Assembly (NCBI RefSeq): GCF_007741495.1
Contig: NZ_CP036262.1
Location: forward strand, 1,116,001-1,180,000
Reading direction: 5' to 3'
DNA length: 64,000 nt
From: Roseimaritima multifibrata
GTDB lineage: Bacteria; Planctomycetota; Planctomycetia; Pirellulales; Pirellulaceae
Below the pieces are notes generated by a model. That model was not told the DNA's origin and did not search any database. It worked only from the letters and a program-made list of their open reading frames with translations. The translations under genes and the position numbers were made by a program. Below, one piece after another: positions 9,949-18,285 of this stretch. Every line of letters begins with the position of its first letter. Position 1 is the first letter of the stretch.

Positions 9949-10038
9949 TTCTTAGCGGAACGGCGCAAGCCGTCCGGCCGCGCGACCAAAAGCTTAATCG
10001 ACTACCGGTCCAAATCCGCCACTGGCAGTTCGTCTAGC
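9949..10038. repeat. 90-bp dispersed repeat, copy 2
   Basis: Same unit as 9731-9820, same orientation, 128 bp apart. Its last bases, GTCTAGC, overlap and supply the stop codon of the ABC ATPase gene read on the minus strand. Confidence 0.85.
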
Positions 10039-10960
10039 TTACCAGCCCCTTCGTGACGGTCATGAAAACATCTTCCAGCGTGGGGTCTTTGTCGTTGAAT
10101 GATTTCATGCGGACACCTTCTTTGATCAATTGCTCAAGCAAGGCAGCCAGGCCCTCGTCATCGGTCGCTAGTTCCGCAACCACTCGAGTCGGTTCGACTT
10201 CCAGCGACTGCAGCGCACTGCAGCTGCGTAGAATGGACAAACCCGCGTCCTGGCTGCCGATGAATTGAATTTCGACAATTCGGTTACGGCGAATCTTGCG
10301 GTAGACATCGCCGATCGGGCCATGCATCAATAACTGTCCGCGTTCGAGAATTCCGATCGAGCTACAGCAGTCGGCTAGCTCGGTCAGGATGTGGCTGCTG
10401 ATCAGGATGGTTTTTCCCATCGCCCGCAGTTCTTTTAGCAACGCCTTCACTTCGACACGTGCTCGAGGGTCCAGGCCGCTGGCGGGTTCATCAAGAATCA
10501 AAATCGGTGGGTCGTGCACCAAGGTTTTAGCCAAGCACAACCTTTGTTTCATTCCCCGCGACAGACCGTTTACAAAATCGTCACGTTTGTGAGTCAAATC
10601 CAACAGTTCCAGTACTTCGGAAATGATCTGTTTTCTTTGCGAGCGGCTGATGCGGTAGGCGACCGCGAAGAAATCGAGGAATTCCCAAACCTTCATTCCG
10701 TCGTAGACGCCGAAGTTGTCCGGCATGTATCCGATCGCTTGGCGGACCGCGACCGGATCGCCTGTCACGCTATGCCCGGCCACGCTTCCGCCGCCGCGTG
10801 TCGGTTTTAAAAGAGTTGCTAGGAAACGAATGGTCGTGCTTTTGCCCGCGCCATTTGGCCCGATGAAGCCAAACGTTTCTCCTTGCTCGATTTTTAAATC
10901 CAGGTTTTGAACCGCTGTGAAATCACCATAGTCTTTCCCAAATCCATACAGTTCAATCAT
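10034..10960 (-). CDS. ABC transporter ATP-binding protein (ABC-2 exporter type)
   Basis: A 308-residue cytoplasmic ATPase. Walker A is GPNGAGKSTT (about residue 37), the signature is LSRGMKQRLCLAKTL, Walker B is ILILDEPASGLD and the switch His is in ISSHIL. The C-terminal 80 residues form the extra domain common in CcmA/NatA-type ATPases. It lies 3 bp after the large anchored protein gene, so the two are probably co-translated. No permease gene is visible in the window. The last codon falls inside a dispersed repeat. Confidence 0.92.
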   Translation of the reverse strand: MIELYGFGKDYGDFTAVQNLDLKIEQGETFGFIGPNGAGKSTTIRFLATLLKPTRGGGSVAGHSVTGDPVAVRQAIGYMPDNFGVYDGMKVWEFLDFFAVAYRISRSQRKQIISEVLELLDLTHKRDDFVNGLSRGMKQRLCLAKTLVHDPPILILDEPASGLDPRARVEVKALLKELRAMGKTILISSHILTELADCCSSIGILERGQLLMHGPIGDVYRKIRRNRIVEIQFIGSQDAGLSILRSCSALQSLEVEPTRVVAELATDDEGLAALLEQLIKEGVRMKSFNDKDPTLEDVFMTVTKGLVS

Positions 10961-10963
10961 GGC

Positions 10964-13459
10964 TTAATTTGCTTTCTCTGGTGATTCGAGAGCCTGGTCT
11001 AACATCAAGTCATCGACCCTCTCCTTCGGCTTGGGAGGCAGGTTGGTATCCTTTTTGGGCTCTGGCAACCCAGGGTATTGCAGGTGCGCCAGTAGCACGG
11101 TGGCTCGGTTTGCTTGACTTGCCTGCGGTTCAATGCGCATCTTGCTGGGAGCCTCTTCGATGGCTGCAACTAGGCGGACTTCTCCGCGTTGCATTCCGGC
11201 CGGACTGAGCAAGCCTTGCACCAACGGTCGCAGTGGTTCTGCCCAAGTGAGCAAGTCGTGCAGTTCTTCCGATGCAAATTCCACCGTTCGCGTGGCTCCC
11301 GAAGGAAAGTCACCAAGGTCGGCGATCGTGATTTGTCCCTCGTCGCCGCGGCGGACCACGACCGCATTGGTAAGTACTAGGTCTGAACCGTTGGCCAGTT
11401 TGTTGTTCTCTGCCGTCCAGCGAAAAAATCCTCCCGCCGGAACGATTTGTTCTGTATGAACCAGGCGAGTCTGGTTTGAGGCGACTTGGATTCCCGAGAG
11501 GATAGGCCCTTCGCCGTATCCCATTTGCAGTCGCACCGGGGCGCTCCCATCAGTTGAGTTGTTTTGCCCAACGGGAAGGCCCGCTGCATCGGGACTGTCA
11601 AACGCAATTTGATAGTCGGTCCCGAGCGAGCTGTAGATCGCAATGAAACTGCTCAGGTGGGCGCGGTCGTATTCGGGTTGCATTTCGAGCAGTCCGATCT
11701 CGTTTTCAAGCCGTGCAAAACCGATGTCCAGCCGAGCGGCTCTGGCCACCCAGATTGCACCACCGACCGCGATGACAGGTACCGCAAGCCAAGCGTATTC
11801 AAGGCGTCCGATTAAGCGGAAGAATAGATAGTTAAGTGGAACAAGGATCAATAAATACCAAGCCAGCGATCGGGCGACGAAAGAGGCGGGCGGGATGGAG
11901 ATGCCTGATTGCTCCGTAAGAGACTGCATCGCGACCGAGGCGACATTGCTGCGGTCGGTCCATGCGCCGACGCCTCCCATCGGTTCCGAAACAAACGCGG
12001 GTGCGGCTTGCAGGTCTTGGCTTAAGGATGAACGTGCTGCTCGAACCGCTTGGTCGTCGTTGGAATCGGGGGCGGTTGCCGCTGTCAACTCTTCTAGCGT
12101 TGTTGATTCCTCGCTTGCTTCGGTTGTTTCCGGCGTGCCTCCAAGGATCCCGTCGCGGGAGAATAGGCGGAGCGGGGAATTGACTTCCGCCGGGACGGTC
12201 GATGCCGCTGGATGACCGGCAAACCGAAGCATTATGTTGCCAGCATCTTCAGTGTATTCACGCGGAGGACGCTGCAGCATCAAGTTGTTATAGAAACTGT
12301 CTCGCGAAGCCCAGTTCTGGACGAGGTCTGTTGTGATGTCAAAACGAGTCATGACCACGTTGCCCAGACCCCGGCGTCGCGTCAGCACAAGTTCCCCGGT
12401 ATTGGGGATGGTCTTTGTGTTTGGGTGTTGCACGCCGTCGATGGCCACATTGCCTTGGATCTTGGTCGCTTGGGCAACCTGAGCCGCTGTGGTTGGGTCT
12501 TTGTCCACCGACCAATTTTCAAGCAGCTCCACAAAAGGGGCTCCTTCCAGTTCGACTAGCTTCAGCGAATGCATTGGCAACAGGTCGGCCAGCGGCGTTT
12601 CTCCAAAGGATTCGTCCGCATACCTTCCGTTGACCACCATGTGGCCGCCCCAGTTCAGCCAGTCGGTCAGAGCCTGTTGTTGTCCCGGAGTCAAACGGTC
12701 TACCGAAACGTCGTCCCAGATAACAAATGCGATTGAAGTCCAGTCGAGCATTGTTTCGGGAAGCGGGACCAGGTCCTCGGTCGGCGGAAAAATAACTCGA
12801 TAGTTGGTCGGTTGGGAACCGGTTGTGAACGCGTTCGGGTCACGTGGAGGCTTCACCCAGTCAGCGACTTGTACCGAGACAAACCGCTCGGGACGCGTGG
12901 TCATCACGGCAACGAAATATTGCTCGGGCCGAAGAAGTGGGATCGCCCGCTCGCCGCTGTCGTAGGCAACGCTTTGGTTACGAGTCATCAACGTGTCTCG
13001 TAAGTAACCGCTGCGGTCGCTCAAACGGGAGGAGAGTGGTGCCAGCAGCCGAAAATCTAACTGTTTGCGTTGGCCCTTGGGGAGGACGGCAGGACGTTCT
13101 GCGATTAGCGGTTGGTGGATACGCTCGATCTTTCCCGAATCGAGTTTGATCCGTTGGCCCGCCGTCACCTGGATGCTTCCCCGAACATCCTCGCGGTTGG
13201 CCCGCAAAGGCTTGGCTGCAGAAAACCAATGCCCCGGCTTAAGAGAAGACTCGTTGGCCGAAGTGCCGGCTGGAAAGGTTTTAATTGGCGAGCCGGAAAA
13301 GGCAGCCGCGTTCTCCTGTTCGCCCTCAGGGAGGGGGGCGGCCTGCTGGCAACCTTCGCAGCCCAGCAGGCACGGAAATAGGCAAGCGAGGATAAGACAC
13401 CATTGTGCCAGGCGTCGTCGCAGGGATGTTTGCTCCGCAGTTTCAGCCACAGACGCCAC
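10964..13459 (-). CDS. Large membrane-anchored protein, ABC operon partner
   Basis: An 831-residue protein with an N-terminal hydrophobic segment ending in a Cys-rich stretch (LACLFPCLLGCEGC, residues 23-36), possibly a lipoprotein signal. A Rossmann-like or GATase-like region (about 230-390: MLDWTSIAFVIWDD, TDWLNWGGHMVVNGR) is followed by a Ser/Thr/Glu linker, a two-helix hairpin (about 545-595: SLAWYLLILVPLNYLFF, AVPVIAVGGAIWVA) and a beta-rich domain. Organisation resembles proteins encoded with gliding/exporter-type ABC systems, but I do not recognise a named family. Its 3-bp spacing from the ATPase implies a joint role at the membrane. Confidence 0.7.
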   Translation of the reverse strand: MASVAETAEQTSLRRRLAQWCLILACLFPCLLGCEGCQQAAPLPEGEQENAAAFSGSPIKTFPAGTSANESSLKPGHWFSAAKPLRANREDVRGSIQVTAGQRIKLDSGKIERIHQPLIAERPAVLPKGQRKQLDFRLLAPLSSRLSDRSGYLRDTLMTRNQSVAYDSGERAIPLLRPEQYFVAVMTTRPERFVSVQVADWVKPPRDPNAFTTGSQPTNYRVIFPPTEDLVPLPETMLDWTSIAFVIWDDVSVDRLTPGQQQALTDWLNWGGHMVVNGRYADESFGETPLADLLPMHSLKLVELEGAPFVELLENWSVDKDPTTAAQVAQATKIQGNVAIDGVQHPNTKTIPNTGELVLTRRRGLGNVVMTRFDITTDLVQNWASRDSFYNNLMLQRPPREYTEDAGNIMLRFAGHPAASTVPAEVNSPLRLFSRDGILGGTPETTEASEESTTLEELTAATAPDSNDDQAVRAARSSLSQDLQAAPAFVSEPMGGVGAWTDRSNVASVAMQSLTEQSGISIPPASFVARSLAWYLLILVPLNYLFFRLIGRLEYAWLAVPVIAVGGAIWVARAARLDIGFARLENEIGLLEMQPEYDRAHLSSFIAIYSSLGTDYQIAFDSPDAAGLPVGQNNSTDGSAPVRLQMGYGEGPILSGIQVASNQTRLVHTEQIVPAGGFFRWTAENNKLANGSDLVLTNAVVVRRGDEGQITIADLGDFPSGATRTVEFASEELHDLLTWAEPLRPLVQGLLSPAGMQRGEVRLVAAIEEAPSKMRIEPQASQANRATVLLAHLQYPGLPEPKKDTNLPPKPKERVDDLMLDQALESPEKAN

Positions 13460-13542
13460 TTCGGTAAATGGATGTCCTCTCCGGGCGGAAAGAATCCGCA
13501 GAGAGAGGCCCGATCAAACCGGTGAACCCCAGCGGGGCCACG

Positions 13543-13896
13543 CTACCAGCCCATAACCATATTGGATTCGATCACCTTGCGTGCGGTATCGAGATCCGAA
13601 CCGGTTTCTTGGCGGTACAGGCGGATTGCATGGACTTTGTCGCCTGCGGACTTCGCCAAACAGTCTCGGGCGACACCACAGGGGTCGATCGCCGGGGTGC
13701 TTAAGCCGAGCGCTCCCTTGCTGATCACCCAGCTATCGCGAGGGCGTTTGGTCATCCGCAGAACGTCGTCACCCGGGTAAGCATCATCGACAACTAATTT
13801 GGCAGCGTCTTCGTTGTCTGCCCAGGTAATGATGATGTGGGCATTTGTTTCGATTTCGTATAGCGGCATCGGAGGCAGCTCCAAGAGATTTTGCAT
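13543..13896 (-). CDS. Small protein with ribosomal L7/L12 C-domain-like end
   Basis: A 117-residue soluble protein with no signal peptide. The last third, VHAIRLYRQETGSDLDTARKVIES, matches the pattern of the L7/L12 C-terminal fold (KxxAIKxYRxxTGxxLxxAKxxVE), also used as a stand-alone module in small bacterial proteins. The N-terminal half (YEIETNAHIIITWADNEDAA) is beta-like. Function is unknown. The next gene, for the ABC partner protein, starts 83 bp downstream. Confidence 0.7.
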   Translation of the reverse strand: MQNLLELPPMPLYEIETNAHIIITWADNEDAAKLVVDDAYPGDDVLRMTKRPRDSWVISKGALGLSTPAIDPCGVARDCLAKSAGDKVHAIRLYRQETGSDLDTARKVIESNMVMGW

Positions 13897-14017
13897 GTTT
13901 GCGTAGTGGCAGAACGACCCGGCAGGAGTCTCGGTCTGTCATTCTACTGGATGCGTCCATGGTACCGCTCTACCCCCACGCCGCAAAATTCGCAAATCGG
14001 AACGCGGCAGGAGAGGA

Positions 14018-14191
14018 TTAGCGTTTCCGCAGGTCGTTGGAACGCATGCAGAGGAAGCCAAATGTGACGGCACAAGCCGACAATATGCCCCACTGGGTGG
14101 AGCTAAGGCCACTAAAGTAGTACATGACCTCGTTGGTGGTTCGGTTGAACCACTGGCTCAGGTTGAAGGCAACGATTATGGCGGTTTGCAT
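14018..14191 (-). CDS. Small single-span membrane protein
   Basis: A 57-residue protein with a hydrophobic span near residues 33-50 (WGILSACAVTFGFLCM) and a basic tail ending in RKR. I chose the ATG at 14191 because AGGA lies six bases upstream; the frame extends five codons further without a site. I do not recognise the family, and function is unknown. Confidence 0.6.
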   Translation of the reverse strand: MQTAIIVAFNLSQWFNRTTNEVMYYFSGLSSTQWGILSACAVTFGFLCMRSNDLRKR

Positions 14192-14443
14192 GGTAATCCT
14201 GATCATTGAATGCGAATGACCGCTTCGGTTTGCCGAAAACGCTCCCTAAAACCTAGGTTATGAATGGCAGAGAGCAGGCTCTGCGGAGGCAATTTTTAAA
14301 AAATTGGACGAACTTCGTAAAACTGCCAGGGACGGGCTTGCCAGCAGCTGATCGCTGCGTATACTCTCACACCTGTCGGAGGAAAACGGTCAGAATGCAA
14401 CGCGTTTAAACGCTACTAATTGCATGTTGGCTAGACCTCATCC

Positions 14444-14517
14444 GGCGCGGTAGCTCAATTGGTTAGAGCCCCGGACTGTCGATCCGGAGGTTGCGGGTTC
14501 GATTCCCGTCCGCGTCG
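14444..14517 (+). tRNA. tRNA-Asp (GUC)
   Basis: A 74-nt cloverleaf: acceptor GGCGCGG pairs with CCGCGTC, D-arm AGCTCAATTGGTTAGAGC, anticodon stem CCGGA/TCCGG with loop CTGTCGA (anticodon GTC), T-loop GGTTCGATTCC, discriminator G. The 3' CCA is not encoded. One G-U pair occurs in the acceptor stem. Confidence 0.95.
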
Positions 14518-14524
14518 CTTAAAG

Positions 14525-14561
14525 AACCCTGTCGCAACAGCAAGTTGCGGCAGGGTTTTTT
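14525..14561 (+). terminator. Rho-independent terminator after tRNA-Asp
   Basis: AACCCTG and CGCAAC pair with GTTGCG and CAGGGTT around an AGCAA loop, followed by a run of T. It lies 8 bp after the tRNA. Confidence 0.9.
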
Positions 14562-15033
14562 CGTTTCAGTAGGAATCTGTGATTCCTGCGTTCTGGCGCC
14601 GTTAGCAACAGTACGGTTAGCAACGATTCCGTCCCAGCGGGACGTGCAATAAATAAATTGCAATAGAACGGTGCAGCGTTTCTCGCTCCCGGCGCGGTCA
14701 AGCCTGCACGGCGGGCGGTTCTCGCGGGGGACCTCCCCTGTGTCTCTTGGGCACAGCTGAGGCCAGCTGGTCGCCGAGAAATGTCGCGGCTCACCGACTC
14801 GCTTGATCGAGGATGGCGTGAAACCGCTCGCTTTGGTCGTCGCTTGTCTGGAGGGTCTTTGGGGGGCCGAAGCTGCCTCCTGTCAATTGCTTCCGCTAGG
14901 TGGAGTCACGTTCGGTGGATAACGGACTTTCGAGATATGCCTGTTTTCGCTAACCTCCCAACCAAATAAGGAAGGCAGGCATCGTTTACGACGGGCGTAT
15001 TGGATGGATGCTGGATGCGAGACTGGAGCGGAA
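14562..15033. other. Intergenic stretch without recognised gene
   Basis: No frame here has convincing coding character. It is C/G-rich in the middle (14680-14770) and should contain the promoter of the FKBP gene, but I see no clear -35/-10 pair. Confidence 0.4.
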
Positions 15034-15570
15034 ATGAAGACTTGGTTGCCATGGTTTCTTTTAAGCCTCCTCTGCGTTGTTGCGGGGTGTCGCTCCACTG
15101 CGTCGCCCAGCCCGCCCAATTCTTCCGAACTGGCCGTTTCGGATTCCACGCCAGCGAAACGGAAATCCATTTCGTTTGTCGACAGGCCTGAACTTCAGGT
15201 TGGAGCGGGGCCCATGGATGCGGAATTCCCGTCGGAGTTCGCAAAGACCGATTCTGGCCTGCGTTATCGGGTGCTGCGAAAAACGGAAGGGGAAAAACCG
15301 ACGGCTAGTAGCACGGTGACCGTTAACTATCGCGGCTGGCTGAATAATGGAAAAGTGTTCGACAGCTCTTATGAGAAAGGCAAGCCAATAACCTTTCCTC
15401 TGCAAAATGTCATCGCCGGCTGGACGGAAGGAATGCAGCTCGTCGGTGAGGGCGGAATGATCGAACTCTGGGTACCCTCACGTCTAGCCTACGGCGAAAG
15501 CGGTTCCCCCGGATCCATTCCTCCTCACTCAAACCTCCACTTCATCGTCGAACTAGTGAAAGTCGACTAG
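15034..15570 (+). CDS. FKBP-type peptidyl-prolyl isomerase, lipoprotein
   Basis: A 178-residue protein: lipoprotein signal (LLSLLCVVAGC, Cys at about 18), a Ser/Pro-rich spacer, then a C-terminal FKBP domain (about 85-178). Domain hallmarks are TVNYRGWLNNGKVFDSSYEKG, VIAGWTEGMQLVGEGG, ELWVPSRLAYGESGSPGSIPPHSNLHF. It should accelerate prolyl isomerisation of exported proteins, tethered to a membrane. I chose the ATG at 15034 because GGAGCGGAA precedes it directly and the signal peptide then begins MKTW; the frame is open 10 codons upstream. Confidence 0.92.
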   Translation: MKTWLPWFLLSLLCVVAGCRSTASPSPPNSSELAVSDSTPAKRKSISFVDRPELQVGAGPMDAEFPSEFAKTDSGLRYRVLRKTEGEKPTASSTVTVNYRGWLNNGKVFDSSYEKGKPITFPLQNVIAGWTEGMQLVGEGGMIELWVPSRLAYGESGSPGSIPPHSNLHFIVELVKVD

Positions 15571-15576
15571 TCCAAC

Positions 15577-15602
15577 AAAAAAGGGGTCAGGAGCCTTTTT
15601 GG
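15577..15602. repeat. Dispersed AAAAAGG-loop-CCTTTTT hairpin, copy 1
   Basis: AAAAAGG and CCTTTTT pair around GGTCAGGAG, seven bases after the FKBP stop. The same sequence lies in inverse orientation at 22936-22960, directly after another gene. It may act as a bidirectional terminator. A partial copy (AAAAAGGGGGCAGGAGC) follows at about 15625. Confidence 0.75.
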
Positions 15603-15684
15603 TAGTTTGGGTAGTCTTTGGCGGAAAAAGGGGGCAGGAGCGAATGGCACTGCTGGCCGTTTAGGACGTTTCCTGCGCAGCACT

Positions 15685-15702
15685 GAGAGCCCCGAGGCTC
15701 TC
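15685..15702. repeat. Perfect short hairpin
   Basis: GAGAGCC-CCGA-GGCTCTC, in the non-coding stretch between the FKBP gene and the transposase remnant. A longer imperfect inverted repeat (TGGCCTTCCC 15787-15796 with GGGAAGGCCA 15827-15836) follows. Confidence 0.6.
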
Positions 15703-15834
15703 GTGGTATCGAAAATCATTGTTTTTCTAGCCGAAGCATTTTGATATTTTGACGTGGCCGCTCTGCCTGTATCAGTAACGTCGACGTGGCCTTCCCAGGC
15801 ATGGGTGCTTGAAAAACTTCGGTCAGGGAAGGCC

Positions 15835-16272
15835 ATGTCGTTTTGCTCCAAGTGCCCGCGTGAAGCATCGTCATTTCGCATCTCCAGCGATTCCAGGCTG
15901 CAAGATTCATCACTTCCGCTCAGCGAGGTGATTGATCAATCCATTTTCGACGAGGCGTTTGAACGCTTCGATGTCGATTTCTCTTGCGACGATGATGCCG
16001 TTTACACACCCGCATTGGTGTTGTGGGCCTTGCGCTCGCAAGCGTTGTTTAAGGATGGCCCCTTTTCGCCATGCACATCTATTATCCCCCAGGAGCTTGT
16101 GGTTGATCGTCATGCCAAATTTTTAGCTTCCTGGTGGCCCCCAAAACCGGTACCACCTCACAAGGCCGTCGCCGTTCTTCTCTCATGCGACGCCGAGGTT
16201 AGGGCATGCTGCAAGTGGAGCCGGCGTCGACCTTGCGATGTGCCTGAACTAAGTGAACGTATGGACGGGTAA
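15835..16272 (+). pseudogene. Truncated transposase N-terminus (IS4-like), interrupted
   Basis: From MSFCSKCP at 15835 the frame gives about 80 residues (SLPLSEVIDQSIFDEAFERF, VYTPALVLWALRSQALFK) that resemble the N-terminal region of planctomycete IS4-type transposases, which I recall with moderate certainty. The resemblance stops at about 16080, where a 77-bp IS3-family end begins. Downstream residues show no DDE motifs and the frame ends at 16272. It is a dead fragment. Confidence 0.6.
16084..16160. mobile_element. Solo right end of an IS3-family element
   Basis: These 77 bases differ at about four positions from 56985-57060, the leader and terminal inverted repeat of the complete IS3 element in this window. 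No transposase gene accompanies them, so this is a residue of a related copy that inserted in the older transposase fragment and was then mostly lost. Confidence 0.85.
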
Positions 16273-16490
16273 ATCGGTGTTGTGTTTTGAGAAGGTGAGG
16301 GCCTGCTGCACCTTCTCGATTCCCTTCTTGTTCCCTGAAGGTGCAGCGTCGAATCTACCAAGAGCACCTGAGGTAAACGCAGTCGCGAGTCGAACAGGAG
16401 ACTAGGGTTTTCAAATTAGTTGGTCGGCTGACCAATACCTGATACGATTGGATGCATCAGCGTCAGTAAACTCTATGGAGGGCAATGGTG

Positions 16491-17876
16491 ATGACACTTC
16501 TGAATCGTGATTTTCGGGTTAAGGTTTTTAAGGCGTTTCCCAGCGTGAGCGGGAATTTGCTACTGGGCGTTTGCTTTGCGTTGATCGTCGGCGCGTCTGC
16601 GGTGGGGCAGGAGAGCCAGCGCGAACATGAAATCTTGGCACGTCAGTTGACGGGACGAAACGAGATACTTCGTCAGCAAACCTTGGCTCGGTTGGCCGCT
16701 AATCCTGAAATCGTGGTTCAGTCTCTGCCAACCTTGATCAAGACCGCAGAAGCCGAAATCGAAGAGCTCGGCCCCGACGATTCCGTGCCGCAGTATGCGG
16801 ATAGATTGTTGTACGTTGTCGGTACGGCGGGCGAACCCGATGGGGATCGCATGTTGGTCGAAATGCTAGATCATGAAAATTACCGCGTCGCCATGATTGC
16901 CGCGGATTCGCTGGGGCAAAATGGCCGCCAAGACACGATTGAATTTCTGAAAAAACAGGTCGATCGTCCCGCCTTCAGTTCGCACTACGGATTTCGCTTT
17001 AATTTGGTTCGTGCCCTGTCATTGATGCATCATCCTGATGCAGTGGAGTTCCTGACCCAATTGGAGGCCGAATTAGAAGGTCAGCTTGAATATGAAGTTG
17101 GGTTGGTTTTGGCGGAAGTCACCGAAGAACATTTCGCTGGCGAAAAGGAACGGTACGAACGTTGGAAAGCAACGAGGAAAACAAAAGCCGTTGTTCAATA
17201 CGCCAGTTACGAGTCGCAACCTGATCTGCAGGAAGAACTGCAACCTGATCTGCAAGGAAACCTGCAACCGAATCTGCTGGGAGAATTACAGCCTAAGCTG
17301 CAAGGAGAACTGCAGCCTGAGCAGCCGATGCCAAATCAGAAGCTACAAAGGCACTATGGCATTGACATCCATGCGAAGCGAATTCTGTTTGTGATTGATC
17401 GCTCAAGTAGTATGCGTAAGAACGCGGGCGAACTGACTAGGTTGGAGCTGGCCAAGATTGAACTTTCGAAAGTGATCGAAGAGATGCCAAGCGACAATGA
17501 GTTTGGGCTTGCCTTTTTTGAGGAAGGTGTTCTGGAGTGGCAAGAGCACTTGGTGCCAGCGACTCAGGGAAATAAAGATGCAGCGATGGAACTCGTGCGT
17601 CGGCTCGGCTATGGCAGACGTACCAACTCCTATGGTGCACTTCGTGAATCTCTGGTTTTTGATGACCAGCTGGAGATTGTGTTCTTTCTTTCCGATGGGC
17701 GTCCTACGTGCGGACAAATCATACGGCCAAGATGGATTGTTGATGACATCATTGAGCGTAATCGACTGCGGCACATTAAATTCAACACGATTGGAATCTC
17801 GGTTTCCGGAGAATCAGAGTACTTTTTAAGGTCACTCGCTGAACGATCCAATGGCGAATTCCGCAAGGTCAACTAG
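16491..17876 (+). CDS. HEAT-repeat plus von Willebrand A domain secreted protein
   Basis: A 461-residue protein: signal peptide (GNLLLGVCFALIVGASAVG), a helical HEAT-like region (about 45-225), a tandem-repeat hinge (about 243-280) and a vWA domain (about 295-460). The metal site is visible as DRSSSM (DxSxS), the later Thr in RRTNSYGAL and FLSDGRP. It probably binds a protein partner outside the cytoplasm. I prefer the ATG at 16491: GGAGGG lies 8 bases upstream, while the ATG at 16485 has only two bases of spacing. No operon partner is seen. Confidence 0.85.
   Translation: MTLLNRDFRVKVFKAFPSVSGNLLLGVCFALIVGASAVGQESQREHEILARQLTGRNEILRQQTLARLAANPEIVVQSLPTLIKTAEAEIEELGPDDSVPQYADRLLYVVGTAGEPDGDRMLVEMLDHENYRVAMIAADSLGQNGRQDTIEFLKKQVDRPAFSSHYGFRFNLVRALSLMHHPDAVEFLTQLEAELEGQLEYEVGLVLAEVTEEHFAGEKERYERWKATRKTKAVVQYASYESQPDLQEELQPDLQGNLQPNLLGELQPKLQGELQPEQPMPNQKLQRHYGIDIHAKRILFVIDRSSSMRKNAGELTRLELAKIELSKVIEEMPSDNEFGLAFFEEGVLEWQEHLVPATQGNKDAAMELVRRLGYGRRTNSYGALRESLVFDDQLEIVFFLSDGRPTCGQIIRPRWIVDDIIERNRLRHIKFNTIGISVSGESEYFLRSLAERSNGEFRKVN
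17217..17324 (+). repeat. 24-bp in-frame tandem repeat in vWA protein
   Basis: About four and a half units of 24 bp encode QPDLQEEL, QPDLQGNL, QPNLLGEL, QPKLQGEL and a partial QPEQP. It forms the hinge between the HEAT region and the vWA domain. Confidence 0.9.
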
Positions 17877-18285
17877 CTGGCGGCGAGCGGAGGAGAAACA
17901 TCACGGCACGCCGAGAAGATCGCAGGATCTGATTCGGGACGAGTTTGGGGGGATTCCACTGCTCGTAGCCGCAAGTTAGATCAACCCGTCGAAAGCCGGG
18001 CGACAGGGAAGAATGGTCCTTTAGATTGATCGTCACGTCCGTTGCTTGCCAAGCGATTCCAAGCCGAGATTCGAGATTGAATTTGCGAGTAGCGTTTTCG
18101 TCCGCGACGAGTGCCTTGCCATCAAATTGGCAACGTGAATACCTCGGTTGTGTCGCAGTTCGCAAAAAAACTCATCCGCCCCTTTTCTTGGCCGGGCGGC
18201 GATGCAACCGTTGTGGTGCGGTCCGTCGGTTTTCTTTGCTGCGATTTCTCTCCGTCACTGATCTTCAAAAATGTTTGGTTCGAGA
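17877..18285. other. Convergent intergenic stretch, possible small ORF
   Basis: A minus frame from 18165 to 17869 (98 codons; QPRYSRCQFDGKALVADENA...) has plausible amino-acid texture but overlaps the vWA gene end by 8 bp, has no clear ribosome site and resembles no family I know. I do not call it. Otherwise nothing is recognised. Confidence 0.3.

Noticed and set aside
14681-14790. Possible structured RNA in the C/G-rich stretch after tRNA-Asp
   Set aside because: No convincing long pairing, promoter or terminator found by eye.
17869-18165. 98-codon minus frame
   Set aside because: Overlaps the vWA gene end, no ribosome site, no family recognised; left as an open question in the gap note.
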